Under the pieces are notes generated by a model, which worked only from the letters and a program-made list of their open reading frames with translations, had not been told where the DNA came from and ran no database searches. DNA of 7,633 nucleotides from Rhodospirillales bacterium (GTDB taxonomy: Bacteria; Pseudomonadota; Alphaproteobacteria; Rhodospirillales; Casp-alpha2), in the NCBI GenBank assembly GCA_030727885.1, contig JANRAT010000094.1, positions 1-7,633 of the forward strand, given 5' to 3'. The position numbers and the translations under genes were made by a program. Position 1 is the first letter of the stretch. Every line of letters starts with the position of its first letter. Of this stretch, positions 1-6,384 are shown piece after piece.

Positions 1-443
1 CCATTACGGCTCAGGATGTCGAAATGGCGATCGGAGATGTCAAAGCCGTTTCACTCGATGACATTGCCCATGCCGTTGCCAGTGGTGATCAACGTTCTTT
101 GAGTACGGCAATGGATCGTGCTTTTTCGGAAGGTACGAATGCCGTTGGAATTATACGCGCCGTGCAGCGTCATCTGGACCGGTTGCATCATGCAAAATGT
201 TTCACAGAAAAGGGCGACAGTGTGCAAAGTGCGGTCAAGAAACTTAAGCCGCCGGTATTTTTCAAGTTTGTCGCGACGTTCGAAACTCAGGCCAAAGCCT
301 GGACCATCAGTGATCTCGCCAAAGCCCTCAATCTACTGATCCTGACGGAACGTGATTGCAAATCCGGTCTGGATATAGACCGTGCCATTTGTGAACGTGC
401 CTTGTTGCAGCTGACCCAGGCGGCACGCAGAACAATGCGCTAA
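1..443 (+). CDS. holA: DNA polymerase III delta subunit, C-terminal part (partial at left edge)
   Basis: This is the 3' end of a gene cut by the window edge; the first complete codon is at position 3 and the stop is TAA at 441-443. About 146 residues remain, roughly the C-terminal 40% of a delta subunit of usual size (about 340 residues). Delta is the clamp-loader subunit that opens the sliding clamp during replication. Visible family features are an opening ITAQDVEMAIGD segment, then SLDDIAHAVASGD, then RAVQRHLDRL, then a KLKPPVFFK stretch, and a final ICERALLQLTQAAR helix. These match the alpha-helical collar domain of proteobacterial HolA as I know it. The ATG at 24 is an internal methionine, not the gene start. 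The gene converges on parB, as often seen beside alphaproteobacterial parAB. Identity is secure; the missing N-terminal ATPase-like domains cannot be judged. Confidence 0.93.
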   Translation, partial: ITAQDVEMAIGDVKAVSLDDIAHAVASGDQRSLSTAMDRAFSEGTNAVGIIRAVQRHLDRLHHAKCFTEKGDSVQSAVKKLKPPVFFKFVATFETQAKAWTISDLAKALNLLILTERDCKSGLDIDRAICERALLQLTQAARRTMR

Positions 444-465
444 TGCATTGATCATAAACAACTAA
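444..465. other. Convergent holA/parB junction without a clear terminator
   Basis: Only 22 bp separate the two convergent stop codons. The sequence is AT-rich and holds small perfect palindromes: AATGCATT at 442-449, TGATCA at 449-454 and AACTAATTAGTT at 460-471, the last overlapping the parB stop. No GC-rich stem with a loop is present, so an intrinsic terminator is not supported, although a short T run follows the third palindrome on the plus strand. Confidence 0.5.
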
Positions 466-1464
466 TTAGTTTTTCACCAGTTTTGGCTTGAGGCTTACCG
501 TCAATTTTGGCGATGCTTCTGCTGATTTCTCGGCAGGCTTTATCACCGGGTCATTGATCTCGTCCTCAACAACAACATCTGACGATTTCGGCCAATGCGC
601 TTTCAGCTTATCAATGACGAAGTCCAGCTGATCAAGATTTTCATAGGCTATTGTCAGGACACCCTTTGCACCTGCACCTTCGACAGAAACCTTCAGACCC
701 AGCAAATTACTGAGATCACGCTCAAGCGCGATGGTATCGACATCCTTGGCTTTGACTGTAGAGGATTTCTTGGTCGTGCCGGTGCTTGCAAACTGTTTGG
801 CCAACCGCTCGGCTTCGCGCACACTGAGATTCTTTTCGATAATCTTTTTGGCTTTTTCATAAGCACCTTCGACACCGATCAGGGTCCGCGCATGGCCGGC
901 ACTTAACAAGCCCTCTTCAACAAGCTTCTTGACCTTGGGGTCGAGTGCCAGCAATCGAAGTGTATTGGCGACGTGGCTACGGCTTTTCCCGACCAGCCGT
1001 GATACATCTTCCTGAGTATGGCCGAATTCATCCATCAAACGCTGAAATGCATCAGCCTCTTCCATCGCCGACAAGTCTTCACGTTGAACGTTTTCGACCA
1101 GGGCCACTTCAAGAGTCGTCTGATCATCAAAGTCCTTGATGATGACCGGCACTTCGGAAAGTTGAGCCAGTTGAGCCGCCCGCCAACGCCGTTCGCCGGC
1201 AATAATCTCGAATGCCGATGCATCATCCGGATGGCGACGCACCAGTAATGGCTGCAAAACCCCCTTCTCCCGGATTGACTGAGCCAGGGATTCTATGGCG
1301 TTCTGATCGACATGATGGCGTGGCTGATATTTACCGGGGTGAAGCAGTTCTATCGCCACTGCCTTTGAGGTCCGCACGCGATCCAGCTTGGCGTAATCAT
1401 CATTCGTTTCGCCCAACAGCGCCGACAGGCCCCGCCCGAGTTTATTTTTCTTTTCCGCCATCAT
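466..1464 (-). CDS. parB: Chromosome partitioning protein ParB (parS-binding CTPase)
   Basis: ParB binds parS, switches to a sliding clamp when it binds CTP, and stimulates ParA to drive origin segregation. The 332-residue product shows the family layout: an N-terminal LGRGLSALLG segment (9-18) of the type that contacts ParA, the GERRWRA box (90-96), the ENVQREDLS box (124-132) belonging to the CTP-binding domain, and a helix-turn-helix (about 149-170, TQEDVSRLVGKSRSHVANTL). A C-terminal dimerisation domain follows (about 241-291). Beyond that lies a tail of some 40 residues rich in Lys, Pro and Glu, longer than in textbook ParB proteins of about 280-295 residues. The ATG at 1464 overlaps the parA stop in an ATGA; a second ATG follows at once (1461). 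No good Shine-Dalgarno sequence precedes it, so translation is probably coupled to parA. Identity is very secure. Confidence 0.97.
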   Translation of the reverse strand: MMAEKKNKLGRGLSALLGETNDDYAKLDRVRTSKAVAIELLHPGKYQPRHHVDQNAIESLAQSIREKGVLQPLLVRRHPDDASAFEIIAGERRWRAAQLAQLSEVPVIIKDFDDQTTLEVALVENVQREDLSAMEEADAFQRLMDEFGHTQEDVSRLVGKSRSHVANTLRLLALDPKVKKLVEEGLLSAGHARTLIGVEGAYEKAKKIIEKNLSVREAERLAKQFASTGTTKKSSTVKAKDVDTIALERDLSNLLGLKVSVEGAGAKGVLTIAYENLDQLDFVIDKLKAHWPKSSDVVVEDEINDPVIKPAEKSAEASPKLTVSLKPKLVKN

Positions 1465-2249
1465 ACACCCACCCGACGTTCACGATGGATCACTTCTCCA
1501 GCCAGGCTCAAATAGGCCTGTGATCCTGCACAATTGATATCATAGATGATTACCGGACGGCCAAAGGACGGGGCTTCCGAGACCTTGACGTTCCGGGGGA
1601 TTACCGTCTGGTAGACCTTGTCGCCGAAAAACGCCCGCACATCATCGGCGACGGCGCCTGACAGATTATTACGGCCATCAAACATGGTCAGCACAATACC
1701 CTGAATTTCCAGACCGGGATTATAGGTCGCCTTGACCCGCTCAATGGTGCGGACCAGCAACGACACCCCTTCGAGGGCAAAAAACTCACACTGCAATGGC
1801 ACCAGAACCGCCTGCGCGGCCACCAAAGCATTGATCGTGAGCAGACCAAGGGCCGGTGGGCAATCAATCAGGATATAATCGTATTCAGCGGACGCCAGCA
1901 TCAGGGCTTCGCGCAAACAGAATTCTCGCCGGTCAACATCAACCAGTTCTATTTCAGCCCCGGACAGATCAATCCCCGAAGGGACGATATCCAGACCCGG
2001 TATCGGTGTCTGCTGGATTGCGTCGTGCAGAGATATTTGACGGATCAGAACATGGTAGGTGTTCTTGTCGCGGCTCTTGTGATCAATTCCCAAACCCGTC
2101 GAGGCATTACCCTGTGGGTCGAGATCAATAATCAGAACTTTCTGCTTCACTGCCGCCAGCGCGGTTGCCAGATTGATGGCGGTCGTGGTTTTACCGACCC
2201 CCCCCTTCTGGTTGGCTACGGCAATGATACGGGTTCGTTGAGGATGCAA
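1461..2249 (-). CDS. parA: Chromosome partitioning ATPase ParA (Soj family)
   Basis: ParA is a Walker-type ATPase that binds the nucleoid non-specifically when ATP-bound and pulls ParB-parS complexes. The 262-residue product has the deviant Walker A KGGVGKTT (15-22), the A' motif DLDPQGNAS (42-50) and Walker B ILIDCPP (126-132). It lacks an N-terminal DNA-binding domain, as expected for chromosomal ParA. The start is TTG at 2249, giving MHPQRTRIIAVANQ; no ATG or GTG is available upstream, because the frame hits a TAA within 27 nt. A GGAAG sequence lies 12 nt before the TTG, a long spacing. The rsmG stop is only 7 nt upstream, so coupled translation is likely. The codons of the P-loop glycines create an 8-G run (2198-2205), an unusual slippage-prone tract. 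Confidence 0.97.
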   Translation of the reverse strand: MHPQRTRIIAVANQKGGVGKTTTAINLATALAAVKQKVLIIDLDPQGNASTGLGIDHKSRDKNTYHVLIRQISLHDAIQQTPIPGLDIVPSGIDLSGAEIELVDVDRREFCLREALMLASAEYDYILIDCPPALGLLTINALVAAQAVLVPLQCEFFALEGVSLLVRTIERVKATYNPGLEIQGIVLTMFDGRNNLSGAVADDVRAFFGDKVYQTVIPRNVKVSEAPSFGRPVIIYDINCAGSQAYLSLAGEVIHRERRVGV

Positions 2250-2256
2250 GATTTTT

Positions 2257-2913
2257 TCAATCTTCCGTTATGGGCGTTAACTGATCAAGGATGAGAACAG
2301 TGCCGGAATCGTCTGACAGACTGCGTTTCCGCTCTATATTCATTGTCCATTGTTTAGCGCAAATCGTCAATTCTTCATCCACATCTGCACCCTTTAAAAG
2401 CAGAGAAAAACCGCTTTTTATCAGATGCCTGTTGACCCATGGCAGCAATTTCAACATCGGGGCCAGGGCCCGTGCCGTCACAATATCGGCATTGATCGGA
2501 GCAATCTCTTCAATCCTACCTGTATGCACGGTAACTGTAGTGGCGGTTTCCCGGGCTGTTTCGCGCAGGAAGGTGCATTTTCGCTGATCACTTTCGACAA
2601 GGTGCACCGGCAATCCCGTCATGATCGCAATAATCAATCCCGGCAAACCGGCACCGCTGCCGAGATCGGCGATTACCGGTTTATTTATTTTTTTATTTAT
2701 TATTTCCGGAATTAATTGTGCGCTGTCCAGAATATGTCGGCGCCAGGGGTCTGCCAGTGTTTTTGGCCCGACCAGATTGATTGCCTTCTGCCATTTTTCC
2801 AGCATCCGGATATACACGTCGACCCGCTCCATGACCGTATCTTCAACAGGATATTGGATCCCCTGCATTTGTTTTCTAAAACCGTCACGGGACATTGCTG
2901 GAAGGTCGGACAT
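2257..2913 (-). CDS. rsmG: 16S rRNA (guanine(527)-N(7))-methyltransferase RsmG
   Basis: RsmG uses S-adenosylmethionine to methylate N7 of G527 in 16S rRNA. Known loss-of-function mutants in other bacteria give low-level streptomycin resistance. The 218-residue product is of normal length. It shows WQKAINLVG (41-49), RHILDS (59-64), the SAM-binding loop DLGSGAGLPG (83-92), HLVESD (104-109) and TARAL (146-150). ATG at 2913 is the first usable start: the frame is open upstream for 27 codons but has no ATG, GTG or TTG. No Shine-Dalgarno sequence is visible, and parS lies where one might be expected, so translation may depend on ribosomes finishing mnmG 31 nt upstream. Later in-frame ATGs (2895, 2868) are alternatives. 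An A/T-only stretch at 2680-2705 encodes residues about 70-78. Confidence 0.96.
   Translation of the reverse strand: MSDLPAMSRDGFRKQMQGIQYPVEDTVMERVDVYIRMLEKWQKAINLVGPKTLADPWRRHILDSAQLIPEIINKKINKPVIADLGSGAGLPGLIIAIMTGLPVHLVESDQRKCTFLRETARETATTVTVHTGRIEEIAPINADIVTARALAPMLKLLPWVNRHLIKSGFSLLLKGADVDEELTICAKQWTMNIERKRSLSDDSGTVLILDQLTPITED
2680..2705. repeat. A/T-only simple tract with a 7-bp homopolymer inside rsmG
   Basis: Twenty-six consecutive A/T bases made of TTTA units around a T7 run (2688-2694), flanked on both sides by CCGG. On the coding strand it reads as A-rich codons for EIINKKINK. It is far more AT-rich than the surrounding gene and is a candidate slippage site. The reading frame is intact here. 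Confidence 0.6.
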
Positions 2914-2922
2914 TATGCGTAC

Positions 2923-2938
2923 TGTTTCACGTGAAACA
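2923..2938. promoter_or_regulatory. parS site 1 (mnmG-rsmG gap)
   Basis: TGTTTCACGTGAAACA is a perfect 16-bp palindrome identical to the widely conserved chromosomal parS consensus bound by ParB. It fills half of the 31-bp gap between the mnmG stop and the rsmG ATG, ending 10 nt before that ATG. ParB encoded 1.5 kb downstream is the expected binder. In RNA it could form a 6-bp stem with a 4-nt loop just ahead of the rsmG start. Confidence 0.95.
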
Positions 2939-2944
2939 CGATTA

Positions 2945-4816
2945 TCAGGCTGACAGACGGTGGTCGCGTCGTTTGACGTACCCCAGTAGCGCTGTTACGG
3001 CCGCTGGCGTTACACCTGAAATACGGGCTGCCTGACCCAGCGTTTCAGGCCTAACCCGGCCTAGTTTGTCCCTGACCTCATTTGAGAGTCCCGGGATAAG
3101 GGCGTAATCCAGATTAGTCGGGAGCTGAAGGCTCTCATCTCGACGCAGGGCTTTGATATCTGCATCCTGTCGCTCCAGGTAACTGGCATAGGTTGCTTCG
3201 ATTTCAATCTGCTCAACGATGTCCGCCCGTGTGCCGGCCAGATCAGGCCAGAATGTCACGAGTTTTGCGAAATCGATGGACGGATAACTCAAAAGATCAA
3301 TGCCGGTGCGGCGAACACCATCCTGATTGATCTCCAGTCCCTTGTTCTTAAGTTCTGACGGTGAAACCTGCATGGCCAGCAGTTCCTCCCGAAGTGTTTT
3401 CAATGCCTGGTCCTTGGAAAGGAAAACACGGGCACGTTCATTCTTAACAACACCAATATCGATACCTCGCCGGGTCAACCGGAGATCGGCATTGTCGGCA
3501 CGCAGCAACAACCGGTATTCGGCCCGCGAGGTAAACATCCGATAAGGTTCGGCTGTACCGAGGGTTACCAGATCATCGATCATGACGCCGATGTAGGCTT
3601 CGGCCCGGTCCAGGGTAAACGGCACTGTTGATCCACCTGCTGACAGGGCGGCATTGATACCGGCCATCAGACCTTGAGCCGCAGCCTCTTCATAGCCGGT
3701 TGTACCATTGATCTGACCAGCCAGATAAAGCCCCTGCACTGCATGCGTTTCAAGGCTGCTTTTCAGGGCACGCGGATCAACAAAATCATATTCGATTGCA
3801 TAACCCGGGCGGATCATGACCGCGCTTTCAAGACCGGGAATGGTCTTGATTATGTCCAGCTGCACATCCTTCGGCAAAGAGGTAGATATACCGTTCGGAT
3901 ATACCGTCGGATCATCCAGCCCTTCCGGTTCAAGGAATATCTGATGGCGCTCCTTGTCGGCGAAGCGAACGATCTTGTCTTCAACCGATGGGCAGTAGCG
4001 TGGGCCAATGCCTTCGATCTGCCCGGAATACATGGCCGAGCGATGCAGATTTTTCTGGATCACCGCATGGGTTCGGGCATTGGTGAATGTAATATGGCAT
4101 TCGATCTGCGGTACCCGGATCTGATCGGTCAGATAGGAAAACGGGATCGGCGGATTGTCAGCCGGCTGTGCATCAAGACCAACCCAGGCAATTGTTCGCC
4201 CGTCCAGCCTTGGAGGCGTTCCGGTCTTCAACCGACCGAGCGGAAAATTCAGGCGCTTGAACGTATAGGCCAGACCAATCGCCGGTTTGTCCCCGACCCG
4301 GCCCGCTGGTATTTTCTGTTCACCGATATGGATCAGGCCGCGCAGAAAAGTCCCTGTCGTGATCACCACGCTGGCGGCGCGGATTTCCCGTCCGTCCCCT
4401 ATGACGACACCCAGCACTCTGCTTCTGTCTTTATTCAGGATCAGGTCCTCGACGGGGGCCTCAACGATTGAAAGATTATCCGTCTCGTTCAACAGATTCT
4501 GAATGGCCTGGCGATACAGTTTTCTGTCCGCTTGTGCCCTTGGACCCCGAACTGCAGGACCCTTGGATCGGTTGAGCATACGAAACTGGATGCCGGCCCT
4601 ATCAATTGCCCGTCCCATGATGCCATCGAGTGCATCCACTTCACGGACCAGCTGGCCTTTAGCCAATCCGCCGATTGCAGGATTGCAGGACATCTCTCCG
4701 ATGGTGTCGAGCCGATGGGTTACCAGCACCGTGCGGGCACCCATCCGGGCAGACGCAGCCGCCGCTTCAGCTCCCGCGTGACCCCCGCCGACAACAATGA
4801 CATCAATTTCAGACAT
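2945..4816 (-). CDS. mnmG: tRNA uridine-5-carboxymethylaminomethyl modification enzyme MnmG (GidA)
   Basis: MnmG is the FAD-dependent partner of MnmE. Together they install the aminomethyl or carboxymethylaminomethyl group at C5 of the wobble uridine in certain tRNAs. From the chosen start the protein has 623 residues (E. coli MnmG has 629). It carries the FAD-binding GGGHAG (10-15), CNPAIGG with a conserved Cys (C44), the signature [11 protein letters not shown] (271-281) with the second conserved Cys (C275), [17 protein letters not shown] (366-382) and [11 protein letters not shown] (429-439). The frame extends to a TTG at 4852 and an ATG at 4834, but family proteins begin close to the Rossmann strand, so ATG 4816 ([12 protein letters not shown]) is preferred. 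No Shine-Dalgarno precedes it; a promoter-like sequence ends 7 bp upstream, which would fit a leaderless mRNA. It is the first gene of the probable mnmG-rsmG-parA-parB operon. Confidence 0.97.
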   Translation of the reverse strand: MSEIDVIVVGGGHAGAEAAAASARMGARTVLVTHRLDTIGEMSCNPAIGGLAKGQLVREVDALDGIMGRAIDRAGIQFRMLNRSKGPAVRGPRAQADRKLYRQAIQNLLNETDNLSIVEAPVEDLILNKDRSRVLGVVIGDGREIRAASVVITTGTFLRGLIHIGEQKIPAGRVGDKPAIGLAYTFKRLNFPLGRLKTGTPPRLDGRTIAWVGLDAQPADNPPIPFSYLTDQIRVPQIECHITFTNARTHAVIQKNLHRSAMYSGQIEGIGPRYCPSVEDKIVRFADKERHQIFLEPEGLDDPTVYPNGISTSLPKDVQLDIIKTIPGLESAVMIRPGYAIEYDFVDPRALKSSLETHAVQGLYLAGQINGTTGYEEAAAQGLMAGINAALSAGGSTVPFTLDRAEAYIGVMIDDLVTLGTAEPYRMFTSRAEYRLLLRADNADLRLTRRGIDIGVVKNERARVFLSKDQALKTLREELLAMQVSPSELKNKGLEINQDGVRRTGIDLLSYPSIDFAKLVTFWPDLAGTRADIVEQIEIEATYASYLERQDADIKALRRDESLQLPTNLDYALIPGLSNEVRDKLGRVRPETLGQAARISGVTPAAVTALLGYVKRRDHRLSA

Positions 4817-4823
4817 GGCGCGG

Positions 4824-4852
4824 AAGATAGGCATACACTGTATCCGAGTCAA
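4824..4852 (-). promoter_or_regulatory. Candidate mnmG promoter, possibly leaderless
   Basis: On the minus strand TTGACT (4852-4847) is followed after exactly 17 bp by TATCTT (4829-4824), matching sigma-70-type -35 and -10 elements in five and four of six positions. Seven bases then lead to the A of the preferred mnmG ATG (4816), so transcription could begin at or next to the start codon. The -35 element overlaps a GANTC methylation motif (4846-4850), and parS site 2 begins 14 bp upstream. No transcript data are available. Confidence 0.5.
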
Positions 4853-4942
4853 TTGCTGTAATCGCCTGTTTCACGTGAAACATTGTGTCCTGACTCACAC
4901 AAGATACCAGATGTTGATTCGTGTTCAGATTTCGACGGATTC
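4846..4942. other. Cluster of four GANTC (CcrM-type) motifs
   Basis: GAGTC (4846-4850), GACTC (4892-4896), GATTC (4916-4920) and GATTC (4938-4942) lie within 97 bp. By eye I count only about twelve further GANTC sites in the rest of the window. In Alphaproteobacteria GANTC is the target of the cell-cycle methyltransferase CcrM, and such sites are known to be enriched in regulated promoters. The cluster lies between and beside two parS sites. Confidence 0.6.
4867..4882. promoter_or_regulatory. parS site 2 (mnmE-mnmG spacer, mnmG side)
   Basis: A perfect copy of the 16-bp palindrome TGTTTCACGTGAAACA. It lies just upstream of the candidate mnmG promoter, so bound ParB could affect expression of the operon that encodes ParAB. 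Confidence 0.95.
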
Positions 4943-4946
4943 AGAC

Positions 4947-4962
4947 TGTTTCACGTGAAACA
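4947..4962. promoter_or_regulatory. parS site 3 (just after the mnmE stop)
   Basis: A third perfect copy of TGTTTCACGTGAAACA, starting exactly 80 bp from the start of site 2 and only 5 bp beyond the mnmE stop codon. The pair forms a compact ParB loading region in the spacer. Confidence 0.95.
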
Positions 4963-4967
4963 CTCGA

Positions 4968-6329
4968 TTATTTCCCGATACAGAAATCCCGGAAAATTCG
5001 ATCCAGAAGCTCCTCGACATCGACCCGCCCGGTAATCCGTCCAAGTGCATGCGCTGCCAGTCGGATATCCTCAGCAATCATCTCCTCAGAGGATTTTGTC
5101 TCTGCCCCGGAGATCGCGCGTTCAAGGGCCGAGAGACATTCTGATAAAGCGTGTCGGTGACGGGCTCTGGTCAGGGGTACGGATGTCGATAGTCCCTTCC
5201 GGGCTTTCGCCGCAATCCGAGACGTCATTTCTGTGACCAGTGTGCTCAACCCCCTGCCGGTCGATACAGAAATCAGAAGCGACTTCTGATTCACGGATTC
5301 GTCTTCCAGATCCTTCAAAAGATCAGCTTTATTAAAAACCACCAGAGCGTCCGTATTTTCAGGGACTGTCGCCGCTGTATCGGTCGCATCCAACAGGATT
5401 ATCTGCAGATCAGCCGAAGCCGCCTGGGCTTGAGCCCGGCGGACCCCTTCCTGTTCAATCATATCGGTGCTTTCGCGAATCCCTGCCGTATCAATCAGCA
5501 CGGTGGCATAACCGCCAAGGTCCAATGGCACCTCGATGATGTCCCGGGTGGTTCCGGCAATGTCCGAGACGATTGCCACATCCCGTTTGGCCAGCGCATT
5601 CAAAAGTGACGATTTGCCGACATTCGGGGCGCCGGTCAGAGCAATCCTGAACCCGCTCCGAATACGCTCACCGATCCCGTCATCGGTCATATGATCGGTT
5701 ATTTCCCGGGCAAGGGTTCTTAACGCTTCGATACTTTGGCGGGCCAGATCATCCGGAATGTCCTCTTCGGCGAAATCGATACTGGCTTCGGCAAAGGCCA
5801 GGGATTTAACCAGTCTCTCCCGCCAGCCGTCATAGAGTTTGGCCAGCGAACCCCCCATCTGCGCCAATGCCTGGCGACGTTGCGCCGATGTTTCCGCATC
5901 AACCAGATCGGCAATCGCTTCGACCGCTGTCAGATCAAATTTGCCGTGCTCAAAAGCGCGCCTGGAAAATTCTCCCGGCATGGCCGGACGCAATCCGGGT
6001 AACGATCCGAGACTCGTCATGAGTGCATCAAGTACCGCGTGCCCGCCATGGACGTGAAGTTCGACTACGTCTTCACCGGTAAAGCTGTTTGGGCCTGGAA
6101 ACCACAGCGCAAGCCCATCGTCGATCCGCTCTGGATCCCCTGATGAATTCGATTCGGATGCGTAAAGAAATACCCGTGTTGCGGACCGAGGTTTCGGCAG
6201 CGTCGATAGATCCGGTGCCAAAGCCAAAAGTGCGGCGACTGAATTGGGGCCCGACAGACGAACCACAGCAACACCAGCCCGGCCGGGTGCTGAAGCCAAC
6301 GCATAGATCGTCGACAATGTCGCAGTCAT
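4968..6329 (-). CDS. mnmE: tRNA modification GTPase MnmE (TrmE)
   Basis: MnmE is the potassium-stimulated GTPase that, with MnmG, modifies the wobble uridine of certain tRNAs. The product is 453 residues from the chosen start, close to the usual 450-455. It has an N-terminal tetrahydrofolate-binding domain (APGRAGVAVVRLSG, 14-27; SFTGEDVVELHVHGG, 82-96). The inserted G domain shows G1 GAPNVGKS (233-240), G2 GTTRD (259-263), G3 DTAG (280-283) and G4 NKAD (333-336). The protein ends in the hallmark FCIGK with its conserved Cys (C450). The frame extends nine codons further to an ATG at 6356, but family proteins start close to the STIYALASAPGR segment and a weak GGA lies before ATG 6329, so that start is preferred. 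mnmE follows the ferredoxin gene on the same strand and ends 5 bp before parS site 3. Confidence 0.97.
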   Translation of the reverse strand: MTATLSTIYALASAPGRAGVAVVRLSGPNSVAALLALAPDLSTLPKPRSATRVFLYASESNSSGDPERIDDGLALWFPGPNSFTGEDVVELHVHGGHAVLDALMTSLGSLPGLRPAMPGEFSRRAFEHGKFDLTAVEAIADLVDAETSAQRRQALAQMGGSLAKLYDGWRERLVKSLAFAEASIDFAEEDIPDDLARQSIEALRTLAREITDHMTDDGIGERIRSGFRIALTGAPNVGKSSLLNALAKRDVAIVSDIAGTTRDIIEVPLDLGGYATVLIDTAGIRESTDMIEQEGVRRAQAQAASADLQIILLDATDTAATVPENTDALVVFNKADLLKDLEDESVNQKSLLISVSTGRGLSTLVTEMTSRIAAKARKGLSTSVPLTRARHRHALSECLSALERAISGAETKSSEEMIAEDIRLAAHALGRITGRVDVEELLDRIFRDFCIGK

Positions 6330-6348
6330 AGCGTTATCCAAAGTCAAA

Positions 6349-6366
6349 AGCCCCATATATAGGGCT
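6349..6366 (-). terminator. Weak terminator-like or operator-like near-palindrome between ferredoxin gene and mnmE
   Basis: AGCCC and GGGCT arms surround an AT core in an 18-bp near-palindrome with one mismatched pair. Read on the minus strand it is followed directly by TTTTGACTTT. It lies 18 bp past the ferredoxin stop and covers the more distal mnmE ATG (6356). It could be a weak intrinsic terminator or an operator; the 5-bp stem makes a strong terminator unlikely. Confidence 0.3.
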
Positions 6367-6384
6367 ACATACTATATAATGAGT

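Noticed and set aside
199..214. TGTTTCAC half-site in holA
   Set aside because: Only one arm matches parS; the other arm is wrong at most positions. Other lone half-sites (about 48, 3360 and 6412) were rejected for the same reason.
460..471. AACTAATTAGTT palindrome as a bidirectional terminator
   Set aside because: There is no loop and almost no GC in the stem; it also overlaps the parB stop codon, so a terminator call would be forced.
2375..2383. Near-match to a DnaA box (TCATCCACA) in rsmG
   Set aside because: A single site with one mismatch inside a coding region, with no cluster or AT-rich unwinding element beside it, is not an origin.
3674..4471. Plus-strand open frame of 265 codons opposite mnmG
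   Set aside because: It lies entirely antisense to the strongly conserved mnmG, shows no recognisable motif, and its composition follows from the mnmG codons.
4817..4852. Longer mnmG start at TTG 4852 or ATG 4834
   Set aside because: The extra residues do not resemble the family N-terminus, and this stretch is better explained as the promoter.
4883..4902. TTGTGT-N8-ACACAA inverted repeat after mnmE
   Set aside because: The stem is short and AT-rich, and no T run follows it on either strand, so it is not a convincing terminator.
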